Shown here one piece after another: positions 10,142 through 20,640 of a DNA stretch of 64,000 bases; position 1 is the first letter of the stretch, and the number at the start of each line of letters is the position of its first letter. Location of the stretch: NCBI GenBank assembly GCA_036365515.1, contig CM070875.1, forward strand, positions 104,140,628 to 104,204,627, read 5' to 3'. The notes under the pieces were generated by a model that worked only from the letters and a program-made list of their open reading frames with translations, was not told the DNA's origin and did not search any database. Source of the DNA: Torymus aiolomorphi (Eukaryota > Arthropoda > Insecta > Hymenoptera > Torymidae). A program made the translations under genes and the position numbers.

Positions 10142-10171
10142 AGAAGTCAGCATGTCGACAGACCATCAGTC
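10135..10171 (+). promoter_or_regulatory. TATA/Inr promoter of the major capsid gene, overlapping a stop codon
   Basis: TATATAAAG at 10135 includes the TAA of the upstream gene. Initiator TCAGTC at 10166-10171, A at 10168, 33 nt from the TATA. The capsid ATG is at 10288, so the leader is ~120 nt and has no ATG. Confidence 0.78.
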
Positions 10172-10287
10172 GTCTGCGAGCAAGCAGAGCGCTAACACGG
10201 CAAAACATTCAGTTCCTGCAAAGTCTCGGTCTAAGAGTCGTCGCTGGTGGAAAATAACTTGTATTTTTTTCTGTTATCTACAAAAAG

Positions 10288-11502
10288 ATGGCAGAAATTC
10301 TAAACATTCAGTCACCTGTAACATTTGATGAGACAGTGGCTCACTACGAACTTCATGCACATCAACCCTACACCACGTCATCGTTTGGAAACAGCGATGA
10401 AATTCGCATCGCCATTCAACATCAAGATTTATGTCTTCTACCATCACGAATTTCACTACATGTATGTGGTAAATTAGTTAAACCGGACGGTACACCACTC
10501 GAACGATCTATGTTAGTCAACAACGCCATTTGTCATATGTTTGAAGAAATCAGATATGATATAAATGCCATTGAAATTGATAAATGTAAAAATGTAGGGT
10601 TAACTACTCTTATGAAAGGTTGGGTTTCTCTCAATCCTAGTCAAAAATTGGTCATCGAGAACGCTGGCTGACTCGATGTGGAAGAATCACAGAAGTTAAC
10701 CAATGACGCCGGTTACTTTGATATATCTATACCTCTCGGCATGATTCTTGGATTTGCCGAAGATTATAAAAAAATTTTAGTAAATGTTAAACATGAGCTC
10801 ATACTCACGAGATAGAGGAACGATACTAATGCCATCATACAGACAGCAGGACCAGACAATACTTATGAAGAATTTAAAATTGAGCTCACAAAGATAGAGT
10901 GGTTGATACCATACATATTTCTCTCTGATAAGCGAAAGATTCCTCTATTCAATTATATCGAGAAAAACAGACCTGTGGTTATGAGCTACCGCAGTTGGGA
11001 ATTCTACGAATATCCCCTCCTTCCATCTTCTCCGAAACACGTATGGACTGTTAAAACATCCAATCAATTGGAAAACCCACGCTTCATTATTCTTGCTTTT
11101 GAAACGAATAGAAAATCTCGGAGGCAGGTAAACGCGAGTCAGTTCGATCATTGCCATGTAAGTAATGTTAAACTATTTTTAAATTCACAATGTTACCCGT
11201 ATGGAAATTTAAATTTAGATATAGATCGTAACCAGTACGCTGTACTGTATGATATGTATACAAATTTTCAGAGTGCTTATTATGAAAAAAGTCCTGAACC
11301 TCTTTTGAATAAAATTGATTTTATAAAATACTTACTTTGATAGTGATCGATCCAAACAAAACGAGTCTTTGAAAAACGCTCCCGTGGACGTGAGAATCAA
11401 GAAATAATTTTCCAGCTGGAACAGCCGCGTATCGTCTCATTCTGCACGACCGTATCGTTCAGTATAGTCCCGTCAGCGGTGACGTGAAGAAGCTTGTGTA
11501 AA
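10288..11502 (+). pseudogene. Major capsid protein, double jelly-roll type (broken)
   Basis: From ATG 10288 one frame encodes a capsid-like protein but has in-frame stops TGA at 10669-10671 and TAG near 10813-10815, then frameshifts near 11338 and again near 11412, with the last stretch ending TAA at 11502. Recognisable pieces: an N-terminal strand region (NIQSPVTFDETVAHYELHAH), SYRSWEFYEYPLLPSS in the middle and LFLNSQCYPYGNLNLD near the C-terminus, the latter a conserved patch of this family. Total ~400 residues would suit a double jelly-roll capsid subunit. It forms the icosahedral shell in Polinton-like viruses. Four lesions make this copy non-functional. Confidence 0.8.
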
Positions 11503-11503
11503 A

Positions 11504-11992
11504 ATGAAATACATCGTTAATATGCAGGGCTTCAAACAGCCTGGTAATGATTTCGTTTTGAAAGAACTGGCAATAGTTCCGTTGGATGATGACGATCAAC
11601 CTCTAGTCTTTTTATTCAAGGAACCTTTTCCTTGGAAACGACTCACCGATAAGTATAAGGGAGAAAATACTTGGCTGAAGAAGTTCTATCACGGTATTTC
11701 TTGGAAGTCAGGTGACCGTCCCTACACTGACATCGGAAGTGTTCTTCGAGAATGTCTGCATGATGCTAGTCAGATACTCGTTATGGGCTCCATCAAGAAA
11801 AAATGGCTAGAACGTTTCAAATTCAACGTCCACGATGTAACGGAGATGGGTTTTCCACCCTTGGACAAGATCAAGCTTGTCACAGTTTGTCCGAACCATG
11901 AGGGCGCCTACAAAACCAGCTGTGCACTTCATAACGTCAAACTTCTGAAAAAATTCTACGAAACGTGTGAGACGTCTATGGATTGGGAGTAG
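11504..11992 (+). CDS. RNase H-fold exonuclease-like protein, conserved with provirus
   Basis: 162 codons from ATG 11504, beginning directly after the capsid remnant. Features: MKYIVNMQGFK at the start, where related proteins as I recall them carry an acidic residue in place of Asn; FKEPFPWKRL; YHGISWKSGD; VMGSIKKKWLERF; and a C-terminal HEGAYKTSCALHNVKLLKKF. The pattern recalls insect proteins of DnaQ/RNase-T-like type, but I cannot confirm the fold. The frame ends at TAG 11990-11992, while a different frame (11983-12177) continues the conserved tail, so a frameshift may separate them. Its 3' end lies in the TIR and is duplicated at 5162-5418. Confidence 0.5.
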   Translation: MKYIVNMQGFKQPGNDFVLKELAIVPLDDDDQPLVFLFKEPFPWKRLTDKYKGENTWLKKFYHGISWKSGDRPYTDIGSVLRECLHDASQILVMGSIKKKWLERFKFNVHDVTEMGFPPLDKIKLVTVCPNHEGAYKTSCALHNVKLLKKFYETCETSMDWE

Positions 11993-12449
11993 GTGCTTCA
12001 TTCGTGTCCCTGATGTCGAACAAGATGGGTCAAAACACAAGCTCAAGCGCTTATACTCCTCTCCTTGATTCTAAGCAAGAGAAAAAGGAGGATTCGAAAT
12101 GGAAAGAATATTCTCAAAAGTATTCCACGAATACGAATTCTCTACCCGAACGTGATAAGTATAAAAGACTAAAGTAGTCATTAATTTTAAATATGCGCTA
12201 CCTCAGCGAGAGCTCGCGATGAGCTCGAAAATGTTGGGAGGATGAGCGTGTGAGGTTTCTGGCATAGTAGGGTTCCGAGAATTCTATGCGTAACATTCAA
12301 AATGCTATGAGAGTTCTGGCTCAGTTGGGTTAACGGGCTTCGTAGAATTTGATGCGCAGCATCGAAAATGCTATGAGAGTTCTGGCTCAGTTGGATTAAC
12401 GGGCTTCGTAGAATTCGATGCGCAGCATCGAAAATACTATAAGAGTTCT
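11930..12449 (-). repeat. Right terminal inverted repeat of the provirus
   Basis: Inverted match to 4821-5418. It includes the gene tail, then ~3 copies of the ~66-bp unit (CTATGAGAGTTCTGGCTCAG ... GGCTTCGTAGAATT). Just outside, 12457-12476 repeats the unit start in inverted orientation, forming a small hairpin with the TIR end. Confidence 0.9.
11983..12177 (+). pseudogene. Ser/Lys-rich tail ORF (right copy)
   Basis: A 64-codon frame overlapping the end of the exonuclease-like frame, with GASFVSLMSNKMGQNTSSSA and the ending RDKYKRLK. It is the counterpart of 5162-5383. It may be the displaced C-terminus of the exonuclease-like protein. No independent start or promoter is evident. Confidence 0.5.
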
Positions 12450-12509
12450 GGCTCACTGAGCCAGAACTCTCATAGCTTACCTACTAACATACTTAAAGGA
12501 GAGTATCAA

Positions 12510-12700
12510 CCCTTGGAACGGCTGTGCATCGTTCGCGCTTAGCGTGAACGCTACATCATCGTGCGCGCCATGTGCATGACTGTGCGCACACGTATATTTG
12601 ATGTTAATGAAGAGTACCGATGTTGGTGGTGCCCGAACGTCCCTCCATCGTGCGCGCACTGTCTAGCTATACGCAAAGAAATGCCGACGTGAATCAGTCC
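12510..12700. repeat. Fragment of the foldback-element arm seen at 14261
   Basis: GTTCGCGCTTAGCGTGAACG, then TGTGCATGACTGTGCGC and CCCGAACGTCCCTCCATCG, closely match the arms at 14261-14601 and 15059-15396. A third, partial copy of that repeat, in the same direction as the left arm. Confidence 0.7.
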
Positions 12701-12943
12701 TGTAGCACGGAGCTGCTTTACGTCGGGTACAGGACTGTTCTACGTCGGTCTACACTGAAAATAACAAGCGGAAGTATGAACTTGAAAGTTAAGCTGTATC
12801 TGCCCCAAAAACTCAATAGTAGCGGTTCGGCCGGAGTCAATTGCGCACTCGAGCTGAATCAACTTGGCTCTGTGGGGTGACTACTGTTTAGCTCTGCCGC
12901 GGTCTAATCTACCGAATATGTAATAGTATATTACGACACAAGA

Positions 12944-13040
12944 CCAGTAAAATAAGAAATGTCTCAGATCACATGTAATTGTCGGCCGAGGCGAAGCCGA
13001 GGTTGATAAAAATGTGATCTCAGGCTTTCTTTTTTACTGG
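12944..13040. repeat. Small foldback MITE-like sequence
   Basis: CCAGTAAAATAAGAAATG pairs inversely with the TTTTTTACTGG end, and CTCAGATCACAT with ATGTGATCTCAG, around a GGCGAAGCC loop. No coding content. Confidence 0.65.
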
Positions 13041-14260
13041 CCATGAAGTTCTTTTTTACTGGCCAGAAAGTTGGTGCTTTCCGGACGGAGGGCAGAAAAG
13101 TTATAAGCGTATGCTATAGCTTATTATGTATGCGTAAAAAAAATTCTTTTTTAATAAGTTGAGAGAAGTCCTTTTTTTAAATAATTACCGGAATAAGTTT
13201 AGGATCTACACTGAAAAAAAAGTTAAATGTTCAATGAAATTGTACAGTGTATAATATAGATCACATCTGTCATTGGTTGATTATATAATTATATCGGGCA
13301 TTAATTAAACTATAATTATATTAAACGTTATAAATAAGATTATGATTCAATATTTCATGTACATAAATATTTACTAAGTGTACTTTTATGCTTTAAAAAA
13401 AGAACCAATATAATTATTTTACTCTAATATAATAAATATATATATTTTTTTTATATTTTTTAAATAAATAGTAATGCATTCAGCTATAATTAAAAACAAA
13501 GAAAAATTTCATTATAACATGTTATTAATAAAGATAAATCCATTGTTTACAAATACAGAAAAGTGCATTTTTTCGTGAATTATTTTGACGATTTCTTTTA
13601 TGAATGTATTTTGATGTTATGCATCCATAGCTGTAAAGTGTTTTCTGTAAAAATGCTCAAGAAATTATTTATTAACAAAATTATTATAAATAAATTTAGG
13701 AAGCGTTACATGTTGGTTTAAAAAATTTCCATGTTATTTTCCGGCCTTTTCTAAGAAAAAAATTCCTTTGGTGATTTTCCGTTAGATGCATAGTTTGTGA
13801 GAAAAAATTCTCAAAACTTTGAAAAATCGCATTTCTAGAGATTTTTTTTCTCTTAAATTACGCATCTGACGGACAATTATTGTTAAAGAATTTTTTCTAT
13901 CAAAAAATGACAGCGAATAGCCTGGGAATTTTTAAAACCAACATTTATTATTTTCTAATAATATAACAATTTTGTTAATAACCAATTTCCCAATCACTTA
14001 AGCATAAAACATCTTCCAGATTCTGATTCAGAGCATCAAAATACGTAAGAAAAATTTTAATGGATCAGTGCACCCACGGCTTCATGCATGCTGCGCTGAG
14101 ACTAAAGCGAAGATGTGCCGCAATAGCCAAGTAAAATCTACCCCAAAGCTGTTCAGTCAGTACCACTCTATAGCGGAAATTCAAAATCCTTGCGCTGAAG
14201 CTGAAACAGCCAAACGCGAAATTTGAAACTACTTGTGTTTACTAAAGTTGATGCTGCCTA
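13041..14260. other. AT-rich spacer, nothing recognised
   Basis: Long A/T runs. A loose inverted similarity is visible between about 13640-13740 and 13920-13990. No gene, RNA or intact element seen. Confidence 0.5.
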
Positions 14261-15396
14261 CACGGAGAGAAGTCCGAACGGCCGTGGATCGTTCGCGCTG
14301 AGCGCGAACGCTACAGCATCGTGCGCGTCCTGTGTATGACGGTGCGTGCACGTATATTTCATGTTACAAGATGTACCGACAGTTGGCGGTGCCCGAGCGT
14401 CCCTCCACCATGCACGCACTGTCCAGCTAGCTGCACGCATCGCTTCTCATCGTGTGTGCACAGTGATTCGCCCTGCAAACCGAGGGCAAATCCGCCACAT
14501 TTCGTTCGAGTTATCTCGGTCGCAAAATTTTTTTTTTCTTAACTCGCTGCCGTTTCCTTCCCATTGAACTGATTGCTTTGAAATTTGAAGGAGACATTCT
14601 TGGAGGCTATCCGCGGCTTATAAGCTTATTGAAAGATCTCCAAATATTTGCAAAACGGAATAACAACTTTTTTAATAACAAAAGGTCAGAACCACAAATT
14701 TTTGTCTTCAACTTTTGAAGAATTTTGAAGAAGATTCATTTGCATTCATTTTACAAGTGGTCAAAGTTGTTAAAAAATGCAAAATTGCAACTTCAAAAAA
14801 TCATAACTTTTTCAATTTGCATTTTTTGAAGGTGTACCTAAGGACCTTTTCTTCTCAAAATAATATAAGTTTTCAGAAAAAAAAAATACGCGAATAGAAA
14901 AAAACATTTTTTACCATTTCTTTAAACAATCGTTGTTTAAATAATGTTGTACCACTTTTATCGAAAAAAGACCTCCGGATTCGGATTCTGCTGGGCAAAA
15001 TACGTAAGGAACACCCATTTTTAGCCGGGGAATGTTTATTGCATACGGGACTATACCCAGCGTCTCCTTCAAATTTTAAAGCAATCGGTTCAATGGGAAG
15101 GAAATGGCAGCGAGTTGAGAAAAAAAAATTTTTGTGACCGAGATAAGTCGAACGAAAGGTGTCGGATTTGTCCTCGGATTGCAGGGCGAATCACTGTGCA
15201 CACACGATGAGAAGCGATGCGTGCAGCTAGCTGGACAGTACGCGCACGATGGAGGGACGCTCGGGCACCGCCAACAGTCGGTACATCTGGTAACATGAAA
15301 TATACCTGTGCGCACCGTCATGCACAGGGCGCGCACGATGTGTAGCATTCGCGCTGAGCGCCAACGATCCACGGCCGTTCCGACTTCTCTCCGTAT
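14261..15396. mobile_element. Foldback DNA element with ~340-bp inverted arms
   Basis: Arms 14261-14601 and 15059-15396 are inverted copies; ends read CACGGAGAGAAGTC. The 460-bp centre is AT-rich and non-coding. No transposase, so non-autonomous. The arms contain a palindrome (GTTCGCGCTGAGCGCGAACG). Superfamily not identified. Confidence 0.8.
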
Positions 15397-16257
15397 ACGG
15401 CGAAATTCTCGTAAAAGTATTGTCCAACAGATAAAAAAAAACTTATTGAAATTGGAAAACAAAAAATATGGGCATATACAGTCTGATAAACTGCACTATA
15501 TAAACCACTGTTTTTCAAAATATATATCGCTCTAACTCATTGAAAAGTGCACGAAATGCTTTGAAATTTGATCTGTATACTCAGGAAACATTTCCGATGA
15601 TGACAATTGAGCCCAAATAGCGAAAAAGCTAAATTCTTTGTTAACAACATTGGTTAAATCATGAAATACGTGCACTCTCGTCGCAAAACCTTTACAGAAA
15701 AAAGTCTGTTATGAAGTTTGAGATTGAACACACTGTCAGCAAGAAAGTTGTTGCTTTATAAACAAAGAAGTTTTTCTTCAAAGTTTCAAACCTGCATCTA
15801 CCAAACTTACTGAATAACAGCGATTCTTCAAACTCGCGCGCGACGCGTACCGAATCGCGCCCCTGTTTGTCCGGGCGCCATCCTAGGTTCGGTGGCCGAT
15901 TGCATGCTCCACCGACCACCTAAATTCTTCTTATGTATTTTTATACCTCTCCCACCACTACTAAGAATTCCCCCTCTCACCCTTTTTCTGCTCCAGTCTC
16001 GGCCTGGTCCATGCAGCTCTAGGCCAGCTCCCTCTCGCCCCTCTTTTCGGACGCTTCCCCTCGCGCTCCGACGAGTTTCTTCCCCGAGCGACATTAACCC
16101 AAGTGAACATACGAACTGCCGGCGGCTCTATGTTTTTTAATAAACTAATTTTTTTTCGGTTTCTAACCAATATTCACCTCGGTAAGGTAGAGCGCGCTGT
16201 CGGTAAATTTATTCCATTTGGGTGACTGAGAATATTTAAAAGTTTTTATGAAAAAAA
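15397..16257. other. Spacer without a supported gene
   Basis: Moderately AT-rich to 15830, then GC-richer around 15835-16110 with pyrimidine-rich stretches. Open frames there are short and unsupported. Confidence 0.45.
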
Positions 16258-16260
16258 ATC

Positions 16261-16331
16261 GCCGGAGGGTGAATTCGAACTCACGATCTCTAGATTACTG
16301 AGCAACCACCTTACCACTCGGCTATCGAGAC
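16261..16331 (-). repeat. tRNA-derived sequence (tRNA pseudogene or SINE head), copy 1
   Basis: On the minus strand: an A-box-like TAGCCGAGTGGTAAGG and a perfect T-arm/B box (GTGAGTTCGAATTCAC). The acceptor arms (GTCTCGA and CTCCGGC) do not pair, so it is not a functional tRNA. A second copy 215 bp away shares flanks, which points to a tRNA-derived SINE or a tandem duplication. Confidence 0.6.
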
Positions 16332-16475
16332 GTATTCATACTCATAGCTGAATTTGTTTTTAATAGCACGCGCAAGGCCTCAATGTTCACGTTTGTAAGG
16401 TAGAATACTGTATTAATATACTTTACCAATAAACATTAATATTTAATATTAAAAATTTTTAAGAAAAAAAAAATC

Positions 16476-16546
16476 GCCGGAGGTTGGATTTGAACTGACG
16501 ATCTTTAGATTACTGAGCAGCCACCTTGCCACTAGGCTATCGAGTC
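16476..16546 (-). repeat. tRNA-derived sequence, copy 2
   Basis: Same orientation as copy 1, with scattered changes, same 3' A-rich flank (AAAAAATCGCCGG on the plus strand) and the same downstream ACTCATAGCTGAATT. Together the copies form a ~215-bp tandem pair. Confidence 0.6.
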
Positions 16547-16639
16547 ATATATATACTCATAGCTGAATTACGAGGACGCTGCGCGCGCAAAATATTTTGC
16601 ACAATTTTGAGGTTATGAAAATTTTGTATATAACACATG

Positions 16640-17095
16640 ATTCTATACAAAAAAGTGATAGCCCCCCTATTGGAATACACCCCCCAAAATTTCATCGGTT
16701 TTTCGATCCGAGCGCTCCTTTTCGAGATATAAGCGAAAAACCAAAATTTCTACCCTCACCACCGGTTTTCAAAAATTCTCTCAACGTTATCGGATAGTAT
16801 ATTAAAAGTATGTCCCCCCTATTGTTACTCCCCCAAAATTTCGTCCGTTTTTCGATCCGAACACTCCTTTTCGAGTTATAAGCAAAAAACCAAAATTTCT
16901 AACCCCACAACCGGTTTACAAAAATTCTGTCAACGTCATTCGATAGTATATTAAAAGTACGTCACCCCTATTGTTACACACCCAAAATTTCATCCGTTTT
17001 TCGATCCGAGCGCTCCTTCGCGAATTATAAGCAAAAAACCAAAATTTCTACCCCCACCACCGGTTTTCGAAAATTCTTTCAATGGACAACTATGA
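16640..17095. repeat. Tandem repeat, 3 copies of ~150 bp
   Basis: Each unit has CCCCAAAATTTCATCCGTT-like, TTTTTCGATCCGA, TATAAGCAAAAAACCAAAAT and CACCGGTTTTC segments. Copies start near 16655, 16815 and 16965. Non-coding. Confidence 0.85.
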
Positions 17096-17239
17096 GATCA
17101 TGTGCATGTACCCCTCAGAGGTAGATAAAACGCCTCGGCCCTGTCAGGATGCGTACGGCAGACCTTGAACAGGTTGCCTTAAAATTTTGATGCTTGTTCA
17201 ATGCTTATCTAAACCTAGGCATATGCCCTATTATTAGAA

Positions 17240-17515
17240 GTATCATCCAAATAACGCTTCCGAATTTGACAGTTCCATATACAGACAGTGTAAATATTCA
17301 CGGGAAAATTATGAAAAAATGGGCTGGTACCCACCTGGCAACATGTTATGAACAGGCCGCATGACTCAACTGATGTGGTTAGGCGCGAAAATTTAAAATA
17401 TTTAACTCATAAAATAGAAAATAGTTTGAGACCTTTGTATTATAAAAATAATACTGATATTCTTTTACGATTACTCCAATATTTTTGCATCACAGAAGTT
17501 TAAATTAATACTTTT
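17240..17515 (+). pseudogene. Decayed copy of the ORF at 29117-29431
   Basis: Encodes QCKYSRENYEKMGW-like sequence and further matches to the right-arm frame, but in shifting frames with stops. The plus strand here is the coding sense. Function unknown. Confidence 0.5.
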
Positions 17516-18664
17516 TTAATATTTAGAAAAGAAATGTAATGTATTAAAATATATATAGTGTGCGCTTGATTTCAGCTAGTTTCCTCTTTTGAACATAATA
17601 CCTATGTTTGAATGCAAACTATTCGGGTCACATATGATTTATTTATAGGGTTTAAACCTTCTCAAAGTGATATTAAAGTTGCAACAAATTGTCTATTTAT
17701 TTGATTTCACAAACAATATTACTAACATATTACACAAGTAAAAAAAAAACCAAAAATACAGGATTTTTTAGCAAAAGTGAGACAAACAGCCGATAGTAGA
17801 ATAATTTGAGATTCTGCTAGACAATATTAGATTTTAGTAAGTTTTCAACACTCTAAACACTACAAATAATGTTTTTTGTCCGCAAATATTTATTGCAAAA
17901 TTATAATAAAAAAAACATCACTGAACCACCTCTATTCAGTGTATAAAATGTCCTTAGCTACTAATTTATATTATCCTATCATAAACAGTTTATACATGTA
18001 ATAAGTCTTATAAAATAATAAATGCTCAAATTTATTGTAGAAAATGGCAATGCTATCCGTAAAATAAATAAATAAATATTACTCAATTATAGACACCCTA
18101 CATACTTAAAATTTAGCGGGGCATTCAATTTTCGTATCTTGAATAATAGTTGAATGTTTATAAACGAACTGAAAGTATAAACATTATTCAAATACAGAAA
18201 GATACATAGTTTTTCAGATGACTTTTATCGCTTTAAAATTGAAATGAATGAGGTGGTTGAAAAGGGAATTTTTACTTTTATGATTACATTTATTGGATAA
18301 TCAATTTAATACTGTCCCGGACAGCCACCTGTTTTACATATTAGGGGTTAACATGTATAACTCGGGAAACTCGTGTACGCAAAACGTGAACTACTACGCA
18401 GTTGAAAATCTGATTTCGTGATCCGAGCTCTGTAGTCACGGCAGTTTTTCCGCGACTCTGAATCCTTTATATCATTCACCTTAAGTAATCGGTAATTCAA
18501 GGCTCTTCATTTGTCAACAGAGCATGGCGGGAAATAGAAAAAAATGACATGGTATTTATAACTTGAAAATATTTGTTTACCAAAATAATTTTATTGAAAA
18601 TTAACATGTGGCTTAGCCAATATCTCAATTTTTAGATAATCTAGTACAATATAACTTTGAAAGA
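17516..18664. other. Arm sequence without a gene
   Basis: AT-rich; conserved between both palindrome arms (inverted at 22590-23690) but with no open frame of note. It includes a STOP-rich stretch and CCCGGACAG motifs at 18317 and its mate. Confidence 0.5.
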
Positions 18665-19720
18665 TTAATTTATGATACTAGCATTGCGAAGTTCACTAAA
18701 AATAAAACGGATTTCACCATAGTTAGTTCTTATTCCCATGTTTTGCTCAGCAACGAGTACTTGTAAGCGATCAACTAATTTATTGGGATCATCCCAGACG
18801 TCGTGTTCGTATGCAGTTGTAACATCTACTTGCGAGATTTTGAGAGCAACTTCTTTCTCTTCATCATCACTAGTCCACTGTCTCTTTATACTTTCAGGTT
18901 GATATCTCCAATTAATAAAGTTATAATACTTACGAATTCTTCTAGGTAAATATTCATTGGTTGAGAAACCTGATGCATCTTCACTAGAATGATCAGCTTC
19001 ATAATAATTATCGATCTCGTTAGAAGTTGGAAGATGCCAGTTAACTCGTGTATCAACAGTTATCTTTTTCGCTGCCACTGGATTAGTTTCAACCCTTTCA
19101 CATTTTTCTCTTGCATTTTCTACTTCGTTAACATTATCTTTTCGAGATAATGGTGAGATACTGTTTACAGACGACTTTTCGAACATTGGAGCATTAAAAT
19201 TATAAAATTTGTTACCCTTTAGTTTTCGAATCGATTAATTCTCGCAATGGTGCTTTTTGTGAGGGCTGGAAACTTCAATAATCATACGATAATTATCCAA
19301 ATCATCTGAACTGATAAGACTTTCATCCGTAAGTTTTTTGAATAGTAATTGCAGTAATACTACGGGCAAACGATAGTTTCATTCCTTTATGTGGACAAAG
19401 TCGCCTTCAAATTTTAATGGAGAATTTCCGATAATAAGTAAATTGCCTCGCTTGTAAACACCATAAATATTATCGAGATATCTCCTAGAATTTCCGTTTA
19501 ATTTCGTTACATATTTCTTGACTAGTTTTGCAAATTTACCATCATTGGAGCTAGCTATTTTATTGTGGTCAGAGCTCATATTAGGTAGTTTGATTTCAGA
19601 AGTTTCCATATCATCAGCTGAATCCAGAGATTCAGCACTTTTTGTCCAACCTAATAAAGACTGTGATTTTTGTACTACTGCATCCTGAAATTTGCTAATA
19701 ACATCCGGTGTGTTTGCCAT
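18665..19720 (-). pseudogene. Provirus-type accessory protein, left-arm copy
   Basis: From ATG 19720 a single frame covers the gene but has in-frame stops at ~19379 (TGA) and ~19225 (TAA). First part (113 codons): MANTPDVISKFQDAVVQKSQ, then IYGVYKRGNLLIIGNSPLKF, the same motif as in the provirus 192-aa protein. Last part (ATG 19186): acidic-basic linker, then VWDDPNKLVDRLQVLV and a final LRNASIIN. That C-terminal patch is, from memory, the most conserved part of an uncharacterised family found with arthropod Polinton-like elements. The N-terminal basic domain of the provirus copy is absent. Promoter TATA/Inr directly upstream (19746-19781) behind a minisatellite. Confidence 0.75.
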
Positions 19721-19745
19721 TATTATGCTTCAATAGTTTAGCATC

Positions 19746-19781
19746 AACTGAATAAATATACTGCCAACATCCTTTTTTATA
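19746..19781 (-). promoter_or_regulatory. TATA/Inr promoter, left arm
   Basis: Minus strand TATAAAAAAGG starting at 19781 and TTCAGTTGATGC with initiator A at 19749, 32 nt apart; ATG at 19720. Confidence 0.75.
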
Positions 19782-19794
19782 TTTTTATGCTATT

Positions 19795-20640
19795 ATAGAG
19801 TAACACCTTCTACATCAAACAGTCATAACTTAAAAAACTTTTATGCTATAGAGTTTATACACCTTTTTGAACTTTTATTCTATTATAGAGTAACACAATT
19901 TTTATGTTATAACGTCACACCTTTTTTATGTCATAGAGTAGCAACTTTTTGAACTTCTATGCTATAGAGTAACACATTTTCATGTTATAGAGTAACACCT
20001 TCTATGTCATACAGTAAAACTTTTTAAACTTTGTGTCATAGAGCAATACCTTTTTTATTTCATAAAGTAACACCTTCTTTATGTCATAGAGTGACATGTT
20101 TTTTATGTCCTAGAGTTACACCTTTTTATGTCATAGAGTGACATCTTTTCTATGTTACAGAGTCATACCTTCTTTATATCATAGAGTGACACCTTTTTTA
20201 TGTCATAGAGTAACATCTTTTTGTGTCATAGAGTGACACCATCATTGCTATAGAGTAACACCTTTTTGAACTTTTATGTCATAGAATAACACCTTTTTAT
20301 GTTATTTAGCATCATCTGAATAAATATACATCCAACATCCTTTTTATATTTTTATACTATAGAGTAACATCATCTTGAACTTATCTGCTATTATAGAGTA
20401 GCACCTTCTATGTCACACAATAACATCTTTTTACACTTTATGTCATAGAGTAACACCTTTTTATGTTATAGAATCAGACCTTTTATATGTCATAGGGTGA
20501 CACCTTTATTATGTCATAGAGTGACACCTTTTTTATGTTATAGCGTCACACCTCTTTTATGTTATAGCGTCACACCTTTTTTATGTCATAGAGTAACACC
20601 TTTTTATGGTACAGAGTAATACCTTTTATGATGACGTCTC
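19795..20640. repeat. Minisatellite array, left arm
   Basis: Degenerate repeats of TATGTCATAGAGTAACACCTTT. A second partial copy of the promoter leader (TAGCATCATCTGAATAAATA) lies inside at about 20310-20360, so array plus leader has been tandemly duplicated at least once. Confidence 0.9.

Larger units (their letters stand above)
4821..12449. mobile_element. Endogenous Polinton-like / adintovirus-like provirus
   Basis: A ~7.6-kb unit bounded by terminal inverted repeats (4821-5418 and 11930-12449). Minus-strand genes: a 192-aa coiled protein and a packaging ATPase. Plus-strand genes: phospholipase A2 protein, adenain-like protease, jelly-roll minor capsid or penton protein, major capsid protein, exonuclease-like protein. 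This combination (double jelly-roll capsid, FtsK/A32 ATPase, adenovirus-type protease) is the established signature of Polinton-like dsDNA viruses. The phospholipase A2 domain is otherwise typical of parvovirus VP1. No DNA polymerase B, helicase or integrase was found, so the copy is either deleted or belongs to a small non-autonomous lineage. Capsid and ATPase genes are broken; others are open, which suggests a fairly young insertion. Confidence 0.85.
17121..20640 (+). repeat. Left arm of a giant palindrome
   Basis: From GTAGATAAAACGCC (17121) inward, the sequence is the inverted copy of 20849-23690 plus 29085-29529. Features that match: the zinc-type ORF scrap, the segment ACTATTCGGGTCACATATG, two pseudogene frames, the promoter leader and the minisatellite. 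Divergence is visible but modest, so the duplication is not recent. Confidence 0.88.

Noticed and set aside
10152..10328. 58-codon basic ORF with a hydrophobic end
   Set aside because: Its ATG lies upstream of the predicted transcription start at 10168 of the capsid promoter, so it would not be in the mRNA.
4821..12449. DNA polymerase B or integrase of a full Polinton
   Set aside because: No frame inside the TIRs shows polymerase or DDE integrase motifs; the 400-bp gap at 5419-5825 is too small.
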